Below are positions 34,401 through 45,946 of a stretch of 64,000 bases of DNA, in pieces. A program made the translations under genes and the position numbers. Under the pieces are notes generated by a model. That model was not told where the DNA came from and ran no database searches. It saw only the letters and a program-made list of their open reading frames with translations. This stretch comes from Paraburkholderia franconis (GTDB lineage: Bacteria; Pseudomonadota; Gammaproteobacteria; Burkholderiales; Burkholderiaceae), in assembly GCF_009362735.1 (NCBI RefSeq), contig NZ_WHNP01000007.1, positions 62,001 to 126,000 of the forward strand. The letters run 5' to 3'. Every line of letters starts with the position of its first letter. The first letter of the stretch is position 1.

Positions 34401-34947
34401 GGTTCTCGGTTTCGCGGCGGCGTTCCTTGTACTTCGAGACGCCCGCGGCTTCTTCGAGGAACACGCGCAGCTCTTCGGGCTTGGCCTCGATGATGCGCGC
34501 GATCATGCCCTGTCCGATGATCGCGTACGCGCGCGGGCCGAGGCCCGTGCCGAGGAAGATGTCCTGGATGTCGCGGCGGCGCGCGGGAAGATTGTTGATG
34601 TAGTAGCTCGACGTGCCGTCGCGCGTCAGCACGCGCTTGACGGCGATCTCGGCATACTGGCCCCACTGGCCGGCCGCGCGGCCGTCGGCATTGTCGAACA
34701 CGAGTTCGACGCTGGCGCGACTGCCCGGCTTGCGCGCCGTCGAGCCGTTGAAGATCACGTCCTGCATCGACTCGCCGCGCAGCTCCGAGGCGCGCGATTC
34801 GCCGAGCACCCAGCGCACGGCGTCGATGATGTTGGACTTGCCGCAACCGTTGGGACCGACCACGCCGACAAGCTGGCCCGGAACCTGGAAGTGCGTGGGA
34901 TCGACGAATGACTTGAAGCCAGCGAGTTTAATCGAGGTCAGACGCAC
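31429..34947 (-). CDS. smc: Chromosome segregation protein SMC
   Basis: ATPase of the condensin-like complex that folds and separates the chromosome. 1172 residues: N-terminal head with Walker A GPNGCGKSN (31-39), a coiled coil (about 170-500), the hinge (about 520-650, containing GGAFVVKAGHVVTRVG), a second coiled coil, and the C-terminal head with the signature LLSGGEKALTATAL and Walker B FCLLDEVDAPLDDAN. Full length and undamaged. The partner genes scpA and scpB are not in this window. Confidence 0.97.
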   Translation of the reverse strand: MRLTSIKLAGFKSFVDPTHFQVPGQLVGVVGPNGCGKSNIIDAVRWVLGESRASELRGESMQDVIFNGSTARKPGSRASVELVFDNADGRAAGQWGQYAEIAVKRVLTRDGTSSYYINNLPARRRDIQDIFLGTGLGPRAYAIIGQGMIARIIEAKPEELRVFLEEAAGVSKYKERRRETENRLHDTRENLTRVEDIVRELTANLEKLEGQAVVATKFKDLQAEGEEKQRLLWLLRKNEAGTEQDKQKRAIEQAQIDLEAHTAKLREVEAQLETLRVAHYSASDAMQGAQGALYEANAEVSRLEAEIKFIVESRNRVQAQIAALTAQREQWLAQAQKAQDDLEDAEEQLAAGDEKAVIAEEAAAARHDAMPALEARWRDAQAQLSDERAGIAQTEQALKLEAAHQRNADQQLQQLQQRQERLKTEAGGLDAPDEAQLEELHMQLAEHEEILRDAQERLADAQETLPRLDAERRTAQERVQAESAQIHQLEARLAALRQLQDNVQTEGKIQPWLDKHELGALPRLWKKLHVEAGWETALESLLRERLAALEVSNLDWVKHFVSDAPPAKLAFYAPPAAGQPVAAPLSLRPLLSLVRIDDAGIRAVLNDWLGNAFVADDLPQALSMRSQLPEGGAFVVKAGHVVTRVGVQLYAADSEQAGMLARQQEIENLTRQVRAQALLAEEAKAAAIRAEVAHTQASNALTEVRQQTERATQRVHALQMDVLKLTQAHERYTQRSTQISEELEEITAQVEEQRALRTESEANFERHDGELAELQARFEDNQLAFEALDEELGNARNESRDLDRAATDARFAARNMANRIDELKRTIQVAHEQSERVAGSLEDARAELETINEQTAHTGLQDALEIRRVKEEALHAARLELDDLTGKLRQSDELRLTSERALQPLRDRITELQLKEQAARLNAEQFIEQLTAAGVDEAELQAKLTPDMKPSYLQGEVTRINNAITALGPVNMAALDELKAATERKTFLDAQSADLIHAIETLEDAIRKIDQETRTLLQGTFDEVNRHFGELFPRLFGGGQAKLIMTGDEILDAGVQVMAQPPGKKNSTIHLLSGGEKALTATALVFAMFQLNPAPFCLLDEVDAPLDDANTERFANLVRAMSGKTQFLFISHNKIAMEMAQQLIGVTMQEQGVSRIVAVDMETAAGFVQNIV

Positions 34948-35120
34948 GGCGATATCGCTGTTTGAAAGTAATTGTGGAAACGGAACGCGCGGTTCGTGCG
35001 TGTTCGTATGTGGACCGCTTCAGGGTGCAAAGCCCGCGAGCGGCACAACGGAGCGCGAGCCCGCTGCGATTCCGGCGCCGCGGCGCGCCCTACGCTGCAC
35101 CGCCGGCCAATGAGGGGCAA

Positions 35121-36086
35121 TCATACCATCGCGCGTGGGCGATTCTTACCGTTGTCATCCGCGTTTCCGTCGTTGCCGGCATTCGCTTCTTCATTGGGCT
35201 TCGCCCGATGCACCCAGCTCGACAGCGCCGAGGCCAGCACGATGCAAGCGCCGCCCGCCCACTCGCGCGGACCGGGCACTTCGCCGGCGAAAAGCCAGGC
35301 CGTCAGCGCCGTCACGACGATCTCGAACAGCATGATGATCGACGCGCGGTTCGCGGGCACGCGCGCGAGCCCATATTGGACGAGCATGTTGTTGGTCGCG
35401 AGCACGAAGCCGATCGCGAGCACGAGCAGCGCCGCCGTGCCCAGGTGAGCGCCCGTCGGCGGCGTGGGCATCGCTTCGAAGAGCGACGCGCATCCGCCGA
35501 AGATGGCCGCGCCGCCAAAGATGATCGCCGTGCGCATTTCGGCCTTCATGTCGGGCAGCTCGCGGCTCGTCTTCAGGATCAGCACGTTGCTCATCGCGAA
35601 GCTCATCCCGGCTGCGAGCCCCGCCCATTCGGCGAGACTGCCCGGCACGGGAAGCCCGAGCTGCGGCGACCACAGCATCATCATCGCGCCCGCCAGCGAC
35701 AGCGCGGCGAGCCCCGCGCCCGCCCACGTCAGCCGCTCGTGCAGGATGAAGTGCGCAAAGAGCGCAGTCCAGGCGGGCGTCAGATAGAACAGCAGCAGCA
35801 CGCGCATCACCTGGCCGTGGATCGCGCCCCACACGAAACCGAGATTGGTGATGCCCGCGAACAGCGCGAGCGCGGGCAACAGCCAGTGCCAGCGGACGGT
35901 CTTGATCGCGCGGCGCCGGACCAGCAGCACGAACAGGCAGCCGGCGCCGCTCGTCAGCGCGCTCGCCGCCGTGCCGGTCACGCCGAGCGCGTTGAGCATC
36001 CGCAGCGGATACCACACCATGCCCCACACCGACGCGCCCATCATGATCGCGAGCGTCGGCCACGCGTTGCGAAGCGAGAGGTTCAT
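35121..36086 (-). CDS. EamA-family (DMT superfamily) transporter
   Basis: A 321-residue inner-membrane protein with about ten hydrophobic helices in two five-helix halves, as in EamA/RhaT-type permeases of small metabolites. Typical stretches are MGASVWGMVWYPLRML at the start of the first half and WLFAGEVPGPREWAGGACI in the last part of the second. The ATG at 36086 begins the first helix; the frame is open further up but that part is not membrane-like. Substrate unknown. It diverges from dapC, and no operon partner is visible. Confidence 0.85.
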   Translation of the reverse strand: MNLSLRNAWPTLAIMMGASVWGMVWYPLRMLNALGVTGTAASALTSGAGCLFVLLVRRRAIKTVRWHWLLPALALFAGITNLGFVWGAIHGQVMRVLLLFYLTPAWTALFAHFILHERLTWAGAGLAALSLAGAMMMLWSPQLGLPVPGSLAEWAGLAAGMSFAMSNVLILKTSRELPDMKAEMRTAIIFGGAAIFGGCASLFEAMPTPPTGAHLGTAALLVLAIGFVLATNNMLVQYGLARVPANRASIIMLFEIVVTALTAWLFAGEVPGPREWAGGACIVLASALSSWVHRAKPNEEANAGNDGNADDNGKNRPRAMV

Positions 36087-36593
36087 CGCGGGCCACTCCG
36101 CGCGAGGTCCAACATGTCCAGCTCGTGCTGCATGCCCTGTCTGCCTTGTCTGCTTTGTCCGTTTCCGACGACGGCGGCGCGTGACCGCTGCCCTCCGTTG
36201 CCGTTGAATTCCGTTGAATCCCTTACCGCCGCGCCGGGATACCGCCCGCACTGCGTCTCCATTTTCTTCGCTGCGTTCTTCGTTGCCTCGCGCGCACCAC
36301 CTGCGTCGCGCCTGCCGCGCCGTGCGTAGCGCGCCCCCGGGGCCTTGTCCGATCGGACGATGCGCCGTTCCGCAGCCCGCCGACACGCTATAATCGACCG
36401 CTCGTCGCCGGTGCTGCGCCGATGCCTGTCCGCCGGATGTCCCGCTGCCGCTGCCGTGCCCGATCTGGCGCGATCCGCAGCCGCTTCCGGGCCTTTCGCA
36501 TTACGTACCTGGCAAGCATCGCAGCCGCCGCGCGCCGCCTTCACCTGTGTCAGTCCGTCCCGCAACACGCCGAACACACGCCCGAACCGCCAA
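36087..36593. promoter_or_regulatory. EamA/dapC divergent region
   Basis: 507 bp with no supported gene. A consensus TATAAT at 36389-36394 on the plus strand is the most likely dapC promoter; no good -35 precedes it. Transcription from it would leave a leader of almost 200 nt before the GTG start of dapC. No terminator or operator was recognised. Confidence 0.5.
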
Positions 36594-37808
36594 GTGAATC
36601 CGCTACTCGACTCCCTCCAGCCCTATCCCTTCGAAAAGCTGCGCGCGCTCTTCAAGGACGTTACGCCGCCCGCCGTCCTCGCGCACATCAGCTTCGGGAT
36701 CGGCGAGCCGAAACACCCGACGCCGGACCTGATCCGCGACGCCGTGATCGATTCGCTCGGCGGTCTCGCGTCGTATCCCGCGACCGTCGGCACGCCGGCG
36801 CTGCGCGAAGCGATTGCGAAGTGGGTCACGAAGCGCTACGGCCTGCCCGTCGATGCCGCCACCCAGGTGCTGCCCGTGTCCGGTTCGCGCGAGGCGCTGT
36901 TCGCGCTCGCGCAGACGGTGATCGACCCGAAGAAGAACGCGCAGGACGAGCCTGCGATCGTACTCTGTCCGAACCCGTTCTACCAAATCTACGAAGGCGC
37001 GGCGCTGCTCGCGGGCGCGCAGCCGTATTTCGCCAACAGCGACCCGAAGCGCAACTTCGCGTGCGACTACTCGGCCGTTCCCGAAGACGTCTGGGCGCGC
37101 ACGCAACTGCTCTATGTCTGCTCGCCGGGCAACCCGACGGGCGCCGTGCTCACGCTCGACGACTGGCGCGAACTGTTCGAGCTGTCGGATCGCCACGGCT
37201 TCGTGATCGCATCCGATGAATGCTATTCGGAGATCTACTTCGACGAAACGCGTCCGCCCCTCGGTGGACTGGAAGCGGCGCACCGGCTGGGCCGCGGCTT
37301 CGAGCGGCTCGTGATGCTGTCGAGCCTGTCGAAGCGATCGAGCGTGCCGGGCATGCGCTCGGGCTTCGTCGCCGGCGACGCGTCGATCCTCAAGCAGTTC
37401 CTGCTCTACCGCACCTATCACGGCGCGGCGCTGTCGACGGTCTATCAGGCCGCGAGCATTGCCGCGTGGAGCGACGAGACGCATGTGCGCGAGAACCGCG
37501 CGAAGTACGTGCAGAAGTTTTCGACCGTCACGCCGATGCTCGCCGACGTGCTCGACGTCAAGCTGCCCGACGCCGCGTTCTACCTGTGGGCGAACGTCGC
37601 GCGCACGGGCCTGTCGGATACCGAGTTCGCCCGCCGCCTGTACGCCGACTATAATGTGACGGTTCTGCCCGGCTCGTATCTTGCGCGCACCGCGCGCGAC
37701 ACGAACCCCGGCCGCGATTTCGTCCGCCTCGCGCTCGTCGCCGGCGTCGATGAATGCACGGAGGGCGCGCAGCGCATCGTCGATTTCTGCCGCTCTCTGA
37801 AGCGCTAG
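36594..37808 (+). CDS. dapC: Succinyldiaminopimelate transaminase
   Basis: PLP-dependent class I/II aminotransferase forming N-succinyl-LL-2,6-diaminopimelate in lysine and peptidoglycan-precursor synthesis (EC 2.6.1.17). The GTG at 36594 is chosen because the protein then begins M(V)[15 protein letters not shown], which I recall as the family start; the frame is open 83 codons upstream but that stretch is unlike an aminotransferase. 404 residues. [22 protein letters not shown] and [15 protein letters not shown] (PLP lysine K247) are clear. The ribosome-binding site is weak. Directly upstream of dapD. Confidence 0.93.
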   Translation: MNPLLDSLQPYPFEKLRALFKDVTPPAVLAHISFGIGEPKHPTPDLIRDAVIDSLGGLASYPATVGTPALREAIAKWVTKRYGLPVDAATQVLPVSGSREALFALAQTVIDPKKNAQDEPAIVLCPNPFYQIYEGAALLAGAQPYFANSDPKRNFACDYSAVPEDVWARTQLLYVCSPGNPTGAVLTLDDWRELFELSDRHGFVIASDECYSEIYFDETRPPLGGLEAAHRLGRGFERLVMLSSLSKRSSVPGMRSGFVAGDASILKQFLLYRTYHGAALSTVYQAASIAAWSDETHVRENRAKYVQKFSTVTPMLADVLDVKLPDAAFYLWANVARTGLSDTEFARRLYADYNVTVLPGSYLARTARDTNPGRDFVRLALVAGVDECTEGAQRIVDFCRSLKR

Positions 37809-37911
37809 CTTCGGGGCTGATTCCGGCCGGTCCACGCGGCGCACGAAAGCGCCGCCGCTGCGCCCTCGCCCGCTTTCCGATTTCAAACCTTTCTCTTCTG
37901 ACACCACGAAC

Positions 37912-38739
37912 ATGTCGCAACAACTTCAGCAGATCATCGATACCGCCTGGGACAACCGCGCCGACCTGTCGCCGAAGGCTGCGCCCGCCGAAGTGCGCGA
38001 AGCCGTCGCGCACGCGATCGAGCAACTGGACAAGGGCGCGCTGCGCGTCGCCGAAAAGAAGGATGGCGACTGGGTCGTCAATCAGTGGCTGAAGAAGGCC
38101 GTGCTGCTGTCGTTCCGCCTCGAAGACAACGCGCCGATGCCGGCGGGCGGTTACTCCCAGTTCTACGACAAGGTGCCGTCGAAGTTCGCGAGCTACACGG
38201 CTGAAGACTTCGCCGCGGGTGGCTTTCGCGTCGTGCCGCCCGCCATCGCGCGCCGTGGCTCGTTCATCGCGAAGAACGTCGTGCTGATGCCGTCGTACAC
38301 GAACATCGGCGCCTACGTCGACGAAGGCACGATGGTCGACACGTGGGCCACCGTCGGCTCGTGCGCGCAGATCGGCAAGAACGTGCACCTGTCGGGCGGC
38401 GTGGGCATCGGCGGCGTGCTGGAGCCGCTGCAGGCAAACCCCGTCATCATCGAAGACAACTGCTTCATCGGCGCGCGCTCGGAAGTCGTGGAAGGCGTGA
38501 TCGTCGAGGAGAACTCGGTCATCTCGATGGGCGTGTACCTCGGCCAGAGCACGAAGATCTACGACCGCGAAACGGGCGAAGTGTCGTACGGCCGCATTCC
38601 GGCAGGCTCGGTGGTGGTCGCGGGCAACCTGCCGTCGAAGGACGGCACGCACAGCCTCTACTGCGCGGTGATCGTCAAGAAGGTGGACGCGAAGACGCGC
38701 GCGAAGGTCGGCCTGAACGAACTGCTGCGAGGCGACTGA
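37912..38739 (+). CDS. dapD: Tetrahydrodipicolinate N-succinyltransferase
   Basis: Transfers succinyl from succinyl-CoA to tetrahydrodipicolinate (EC 2.3.1.117), the step before DapC. 275 residues: a helical N-terminal domain (to about 100) and a left-handed beta-helix of hexapeptide repeats with [18 protein letters not shown] and [19 protein letters not shown]. The stop overlaps the ATG of the next gene (TGATG). Confidence 0.97.
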   Translation: MSQQLQQIIDTAWDNRADLSPKAAPAEVREAVAHAIEQLDKGALRVAEKKDGDWVVNQWLKKAVLLSFRLEDNAPMPAGGYSQFYDKVPSKFASYTAEDFAAGGFRVVPPAIARRGSFIAKNVVLMPSYTNIGAYVDEGTMVDTWATVGSCAQIGKNVHLSGGVGIGGVLEPLQANPVIIEDNCFIGARSEVVEGVIVEENSVISMGVYLGQSTKIYDRETGEVSYGRIPAGSVVVAGNLPSKDGTHSLYCAVIVKKVDAKTRAKVGLNELLRGD

Positions 38740-39110
38740 TGGCGCGCGCCGCGGCGAAGACGACCGTCGTCTACGGCATTCCGAACTGCGACACCGTGAA
38801 GAAGGCCCGCGTGTGGCTCGAAGAGCATGGCGTCGAATTCGAGTTTCACGACTTCAAGAAGGCGGGCGTGAGCGCGCCGCTCGTGAAGGGCTGGCTGAAG
38901 GACGTGCCGCTCGATACGCTCCTGAACCGGCGCGGCACGACTTGGCGCGGCCTCGACGACGACGCGAAGGCCTCCGCCGACAGCGAAGCGGGCGCAATTG
39001 CGCTGATGATCGAGAAACCCTCCGTCATCAAGCGGCCTGTCGTCGTGGTCGACGGACGCGTGAAGACGCTCGGCTTTTCGGCTGATCAGTACGCGTCGCT
39101 GTTCGACTGA
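38739..39110 (+). CDS. Spx/ArsC-like thioredoxin-fold protein (YffB type)
   Basis: A 123-residue protein of the ArsC/Spx/MgsR family with the active-site cysteine C17 in YGIPNCDTVKKARVWL and the later RRGTTWRGL and KPSVIKRPVVV segments. The resolving cysteine pattern of true arsenate reductases is not seen, so arsenate reduction is unlikely. E. coli yffB, a close type, also lies beside dapE, and its role is unknown. Start and dapD stop share one base, giving tight coupling. Confidence 0.88.
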   Translation: MARAAAKTTVVYGIPNCDTVKKARVWLEEHGVEFEFHDFKKAGVSAPLVKGWLKDVPLDTLLNRRGTTWRGLDDDAKASADSEAGAIALMIEKPSVIKRPVVVVDGRVKTLGFSADQYASLFD

Positions 39111-40451
<1,341 letters not shown>

Positions 40452-40467
40452 CGGAGGGCCTTCCATC

Positions 40468-41352
40468 ATGACTCATCCGTTTTCCACGGTTCGCGATGTG
40501 CTGCGCTACGCGGTGTCGCGCTTCAACCAGGCCGGGCTGTCGTTCGGCCACGGCTCGTCGAACGCCTACGACGAAGCCGCCTATCTCGTGCTATACACGC
40601 TGCATCTGCCCATCGATCTGCTCGATCCGTTTCTCGACGCGCGCCTCACGTCCGAGGAAATCGACGCGGTGCTGAAGGTGATCGAGCGGCGCGCGACGGA
40701 TCGCGTGCCCGCCGCCTACATCACGCAGGAAGCGTGGATGCACGGCTACCGCTTTCATGTCGACGAGCGCGTGATCGTGCCGCGCTCGTTCATCGGCGAG
40801 CTGCTGCAGGACGGTCTGCAGCCGTATGTCGAGGACCCCGAACAGGTCGCCGCCGTGCTCGAGCTGTGCACGGGCTCCGGATGTCTGGCGATTCTCGCGG
40901 CGCATGCGTTCCCGAACGCCGACATCGATGCCGTCGATCTGTCGCCCACCGCGCTCGAAGTGGCGGCGCGCAATGTCCACGACTACAAACTCGACGATCG
41001 CATCGCGCTCTTCGAAGGCGATCTGTACGCGCCGCTGCCCGAGCGCCGCTACGACGTGATCATCACGAACCCGCCGTACGTGAACGCGGAATCGATGAAG
41101 GCGCTGCCGGCCGAATACCGGCACGAGCCGGAAATGGCGCTGGCGGGCGGCGCGGACGGCATGGACATCGTGCGCCGCATCATCGCCGACGCGCGCAACT
41201 GGCTGACCGACGACGGCGTGCTCGTCGTCGAAATCGGCAACGAGCGCGCGCATGTCGAAGCGGCGTTCGGCGGCCTCGACCTCGTGTGGATGTCGACGAG
41301 CGCCGGCGACGACAACGTCTTCCTGATCCAGGCGAACGATCTGCCCGCCTGA
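40468..41352 (+). CDS. prmB: 50S ribosomal protein L3 N5-glutamine methyltransferase
   Basis: Methylates a glutamine of ribosomal protein L3 using S-adenosylmethionine. 294 residues: a helical N-terminal domain, the cofactor motif LELCTGSGCLAIL (132-144) and the substrate-glutamine clamp NPPY at 201-204. The N-terminus with ISRFNQAG-like text (VSRFNQAGLSFGHGSSNAYD) separates it from PrmC, which acts on release factors. Downstream of dapE with a GGAGGG ribosome-binding site. Confidence 0.94.
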   Translation: MTHPFSTVRDVLRYAVSRFNQAGLSFGHGSSNAYDEAAYLVLYTLHLPIDLLDPFLDARLTSEEIDAVLKVIERRATDRVPAAYITQEAWMHGYRFHVDERVIVPRSFIGELLQDGLQPYVEDPEQVAAVLELCTGSGCLAILAAHAFPNADIDAVDLSPTALEVAARNVHDYKLDDRIALFEGDLYAPLPERRYDVIITNPPYVNAESMKALPAEYRHEPEMALAGGADGMDIVRRIIADARNWLTDDGVLVVEIGNERAHVEAAFGGLDLVWMSTSAGDDNVFLIQANDLPA

Positions 41353-41681
41353 TCCGGCGCCAGCGCCTGCCTCGCCGCAGACGCCTTCTCGTCGCATCGC
41401 ACAACGCACGCCGCCCCCGCCCGACGCCGTGCGTTGTGTACTTTTCGGGCAGCCCTCGCCGTGCGCTTCGGCTCGTTGTGTCGTCATCGGATCATGCAAG
41501 AAAGCCCGCTGCCGATTGCCGACGGGCAGACCGCGATGCGAACGCTTTCGGTAATATGAGCGCGACCGCGCTGCCGTAACCCCAAGGCAACATAAGGCAA
41601 CACCGGGCAACCTCAGGCAACATAAGGTAGCACTCACGACAGTCATCCACGCGCAGCGCGACGATCAACGTTCGCACGCTT
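41353..41681. other. prmB/cls intergenic region
   Basis: 329 bp without a supported gene. A run of five decamers lies at 41584-41633, just before cls. TAATAT at 41552-41557 could be a -10 for cls, but no -35 is convincing. Nothing else recognised. Confidence 0.5.
41584..41633 (+). repeat. Five tandem decamers upstream of cls
   Basis: Five contiguous 10-bp units: AAGGCAACAT, AAGGCAACAC, CGGGCAACCT, CAGGCAACAT, AAGGTAGCAC. The GGCAAC core is exact in four units and altered in the last. They lie 48 bp before the cls start. Confidence 0.85.
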
Positions 41682-43175
41682 ATGCAATTCGATCTGCTTC
41701 ACGTCGGCACGCTCGTGTTTCTCGCTCATATGCTGGGCGTGATCGCCGCGTGCCATGCCATTCTGCACACCCGCACGTCGCAAGGCGCGATTGCGTGGGC
41801 GGTGTCGCTCGTCGCGATGCCGTATCTGACGCTGGTCCCTTACCTCTTTCTCGGGCGCAGCAAGTTCGCCGGCTATGCGGATGCGCGCCGCATCGAAAAC
41901 GAGATGCTGCGCACGCGTGCGCATCCGCCGGAATGGGATAGCGCGGCGTCGTCGCCGGGCCGGCCGACGGAGGCGCTCGGACAACAGTTCGTGCGCTCGC
42001 TCACGCGTCTGGGCGGCATGCCCTTTCTGCCCGGCAACAGCGTGCGCACGCTCGTGAACGGTGAGGCAACCTTCGCCGCGATTCTCGACGCGATCGAAAA
42101 CGCGAAGCGTTATGTGATCGTGCAGTTCTTCATCGTCCGCGCCGATGCGCTCGGCGAGATGCTCAAGGACCTGCTGATCGCAAAGGCCGCGCAAGGCGTG
42201 CGCGTGTACGTGCTGTACGACAGCATCGGCAGCTTCGATCTGCCGCATCGCTACGTGGCGTCGATGCTGGCGGGCGGCGTGCAGATGCATCCGTTCGCGA
42301 CGAACCGCAGGTTCGTCAACCGCTTCCAGCTCAACTTTCGCAATCACCGCAAGATCGTCGTGGTGGACGGCGAGCGCGCGTTCGTCGGCGGACACAACGT
42401 GGGCGTCGAGTACCTGGGCGGCAAGCCGCCGCTCTCGCCGTGGCGCGACACGCATATCGAAGTGCGGGGACCCGCCGTCGCGAGCATCCAGTTCGTGTTC
42501 ACGGAAGACTGGTACTGGGCCACGCAGCAACTGCCGGAGTTCGACCCGGCGCCCGTTTCGTGCTCCGCGCCTTCCGTCTCGCCATCTGCTTCACCGTCCG
42601 TTTCGCCGTCTGGCGCAGCGAGCGACGGCATGCACTGCCTCGTCATTCCGACAGGCCCCGCGGACAAGCAGGAAACCTGTTCGCTCTTCTTCGTCGAAGC
42701 GATCAACGCGGCACGCGAGCGCATCTGGATCACGACCCCCTATCTCGTTCCCGACGAGGCCGTGTTCGCCGCGCTGCGGCTCGCGGCACTGCGCGGCGTC
42801 GACGTGCGCATCATGATCCCGAGCCGGCGCGATCACCGCGTGGTGTTCGAGGCGTCGAAGCTGTACGCGTACGACTCGATCCGCGCGGGCGTGCGCATCT
42901 TCCGCTACCGGCCGGGCTTCCTGCATCAGAAGGTAGTGCTGATCGACGATATCGCCGCCGCCGTGGGCAGCGCGAATCTCGATAACCGCTCGTTCCGCCT
43001 GAACTTCGAGATCATGGTGCTGACCGTCGACAGCAACTTCGCCGCCGAGGTCGAAGCGATGCTGCTGCGCGACTTCGACGAATCGTTCGAGATCGACCGC
43101 AGTGAATATCGCAATGCGCCTGCGCTACGGCGTGTCGCGATGCATGTCGCGCGCCTCTTTGCGCCGATTCTCTGA
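41682..43175 (+). CDS. cls: Cardiolipin synthase (phospholipase D family)
   Basis: Makes cardiolipin by phosphatidyl transfer between two phospholipids; inner membrane. 497 residues: two N-terminal membrane helices, then two phospholipase D half-sites with HKD motifs, NHRKIVVVDG (H222, K224, D229) and LHQKVVLIDD (H415, K417, D422), each followed by the expected GG/GS-x-N. Between the halves (residues about 290-310) is an unusual Ser/Pro/Ala linker, SVSPSASPSVSPSG. The gene stands alone, framed by short tandem repeats on both sides. Genomes of this group usually carry several cls paralogues, so which type this is remains open. Confidence 0.92.
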   Translation: MQFDLLHVGTLVFLAHMLGVIAACHAILHTRTSQGAIAWAVSLVAMPYLTLVPYLFLGRSKFAGYADARRIENEMLRTRAHPPEWDSAASSPGRPTEALGQQFVRSLTRLGGMPFLPGNSVRTLVNGEATFAAILDAIENAKRYVIVQFFIVRADALGEMLKDLLIAKAAQGVRVYVLYDSIGSFDLPHRYVASMLAGGVQMHPFATNRRFVNRFQLNFRNHRKIVVVDGERAFVGGHNVGVEYLGGKPPLSPWRDTHIEVRGPAVASIQFVFTEDWYWATQQLPEFDPAPVSCSAPSVSPSASPSVSPSGAASDGMHCLVIPTGPADKQETCSLFFVEAINAARERIWITTPYLVPDEAVFAALRLAALRGVDVRIMIPSRRDHRVVFEASKLYAYDSIRAGVRIFRYRPGFLHQKVVLIDDIAAAVGSANLDNRSFRLNFEIMVLTVDSNFAAEVEAMLLRDFDESFEIDRSEYRNAPALRRVAMHVARLFAPIL

Positions 43176-43230
43176 CGCGTGGCGCGTGGCGCGTGACGCA
43201 CGGCTGCTCAACGCGGCTGTGTAACGTTGC

Positions 43231-43298
43231 CGCCCAGGCCGCCTCAGGCAGGCGCCTCAGGCAGCCGTGTCAGGCAACCGCCTCAGGCAACCGTGTCG
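43231..43298 (+). repeat. Short tandem repeats downstream of cls
   Basis: Four to five imperfect units of about 12 bp, variants of GCCTCAGGCAACC alternating with GTGTCAGGCAACC, run from just after cls to just before the gpx stop. They share the CAGGCA(AC) core with the decamers upstream of cls. Confidence 0.8.
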
Positions 43299-43303
43299 CT
43301 GCG

Positions 43304-43795
43304 CTACAGCAGCGCCTCGATATCGGTCGCGATCGTTTCGGGCTTCGTGGTCGGCGCGTAGCGCTTCACGACCTTGCCATTGCGGTCGATCAGAAACTTC
43401 GTGAAGTTCCACTTGATCGCTTCGAGCCCGAGCACGCCAGGCGCCTCGTCTTTCAGATGCTTGAAAAGCGGATGCGCATCCGCGCCGTTGACCTCGATCT
43501 TGTCGAACATCTGGAACGTGACGCCGTAGTTCTTCTCGCAGAACGCGCCGATCTGCGTGGCGTCGCCCGGCTCCTGCTTGCCGAACTGGTTGCACGGGAA
43601 GCCCAGCACCTGCAGGCCGCGCACGCCGTATTGCTCGTGCAGCTTCTGCAAGCCCGCGTATTGCGGCGTGAACCCGCACTCGCTCGCCGTATTGACGATC
43701 AGCATGACCTTGCCGTCGTAGAGGCCGAGACTGATCGGCTCGCCATCCAGCGAGCGCGCTGAAAAGGAATAGATAGAAGACTTGTCCGCTGCCAT
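43304..43795 (-). CDS. Glutathione peroxidase family protein
   Basis: Thiol peroxidase of the GPx/BtuE family, 163 residues. The peroxidatic residue is cysteine (C40 in NTASECGFTPQY), not selenocysteine; the conserved FPCNQFGKQEPG and KWNFTKFLIDR supply the glutamine, tryptophan and asparagine of the active site. As in BtuE, thioredoxin may be the real reductant. The ATG at 43795 gives MAADKSSIYSF; the frame is open above it. No signal peptide, so cytosolic. It diverges from the ABC-F gene. Confidence 0.93.
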   Translation of the reverse strand: MAADKSSIYSFSARSLDGEPISLGLYDGKVMLIVNTASECGFTPQYAGLQKLHEQYGVRGLQVLGFPCNQFGKQEPGDATQIGAFCEKNYGVTFQMFDKIEVNGADAHPLFKHLKDEAPGVLGLEAIKWNFTKFLIDRNGKVVKRYAPTTKPETIATDIEALL

Positions 43796-43849
43796 GTTTT
43801 TGCTCTCCAGGAATATCGCCAGTCTACGGACTTGAGCGCCGCGCGCCAC

Positions 43850-43866
43850 CTGGCCGATTGGCCAAT
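43850..43866. promoter_or_regulatory. Near-palindrome in the gpx/ABC-F divergent region
   Basis: CTGGCCGATTGGCCAAT matches 16 of 17 bases of the element at 28921-28937 upstream of the exported hydrolase. It contains the perfect palindrome ATTGGCCAAT at 43857-43866. TAAAAT at 43890-43895 may be the -10 of the ABC-F gene. A role as an operator is a guess. Confidence 0.4.
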
Positions 43867-43922
43867 GCCTGAGCTTGCGCCGCACAGTCTAAAATAGCGT
43901 TTTTCTTCAAGCCGGCCTCGTT

Positions 43923-45875
<1,953 letters not shown>

Positions 45876-45946
45876 CGGCCCCTTCGCGTCGCGAAGGAAG
45901 ACATCAGGAAAGCGAGGCCGCGCCAGCATCCACGGAGGGCTGGGCA

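Noticed and set aside
31252..34911. 1219-codon open frame antiparallel to smc
   Set aside because: It mirrors smc in a high-GC genome where third-position G/C removes stops on the other strand; its translation is Arg/Leu-rich with no domain, while smc is complete and intact.
38739..39110. Arsenate reductase
   Set aside because: The fold and single active-site cysteine fit Spx/YffB proteins; the resolving cysteine arrangement and an ars operon are absent.
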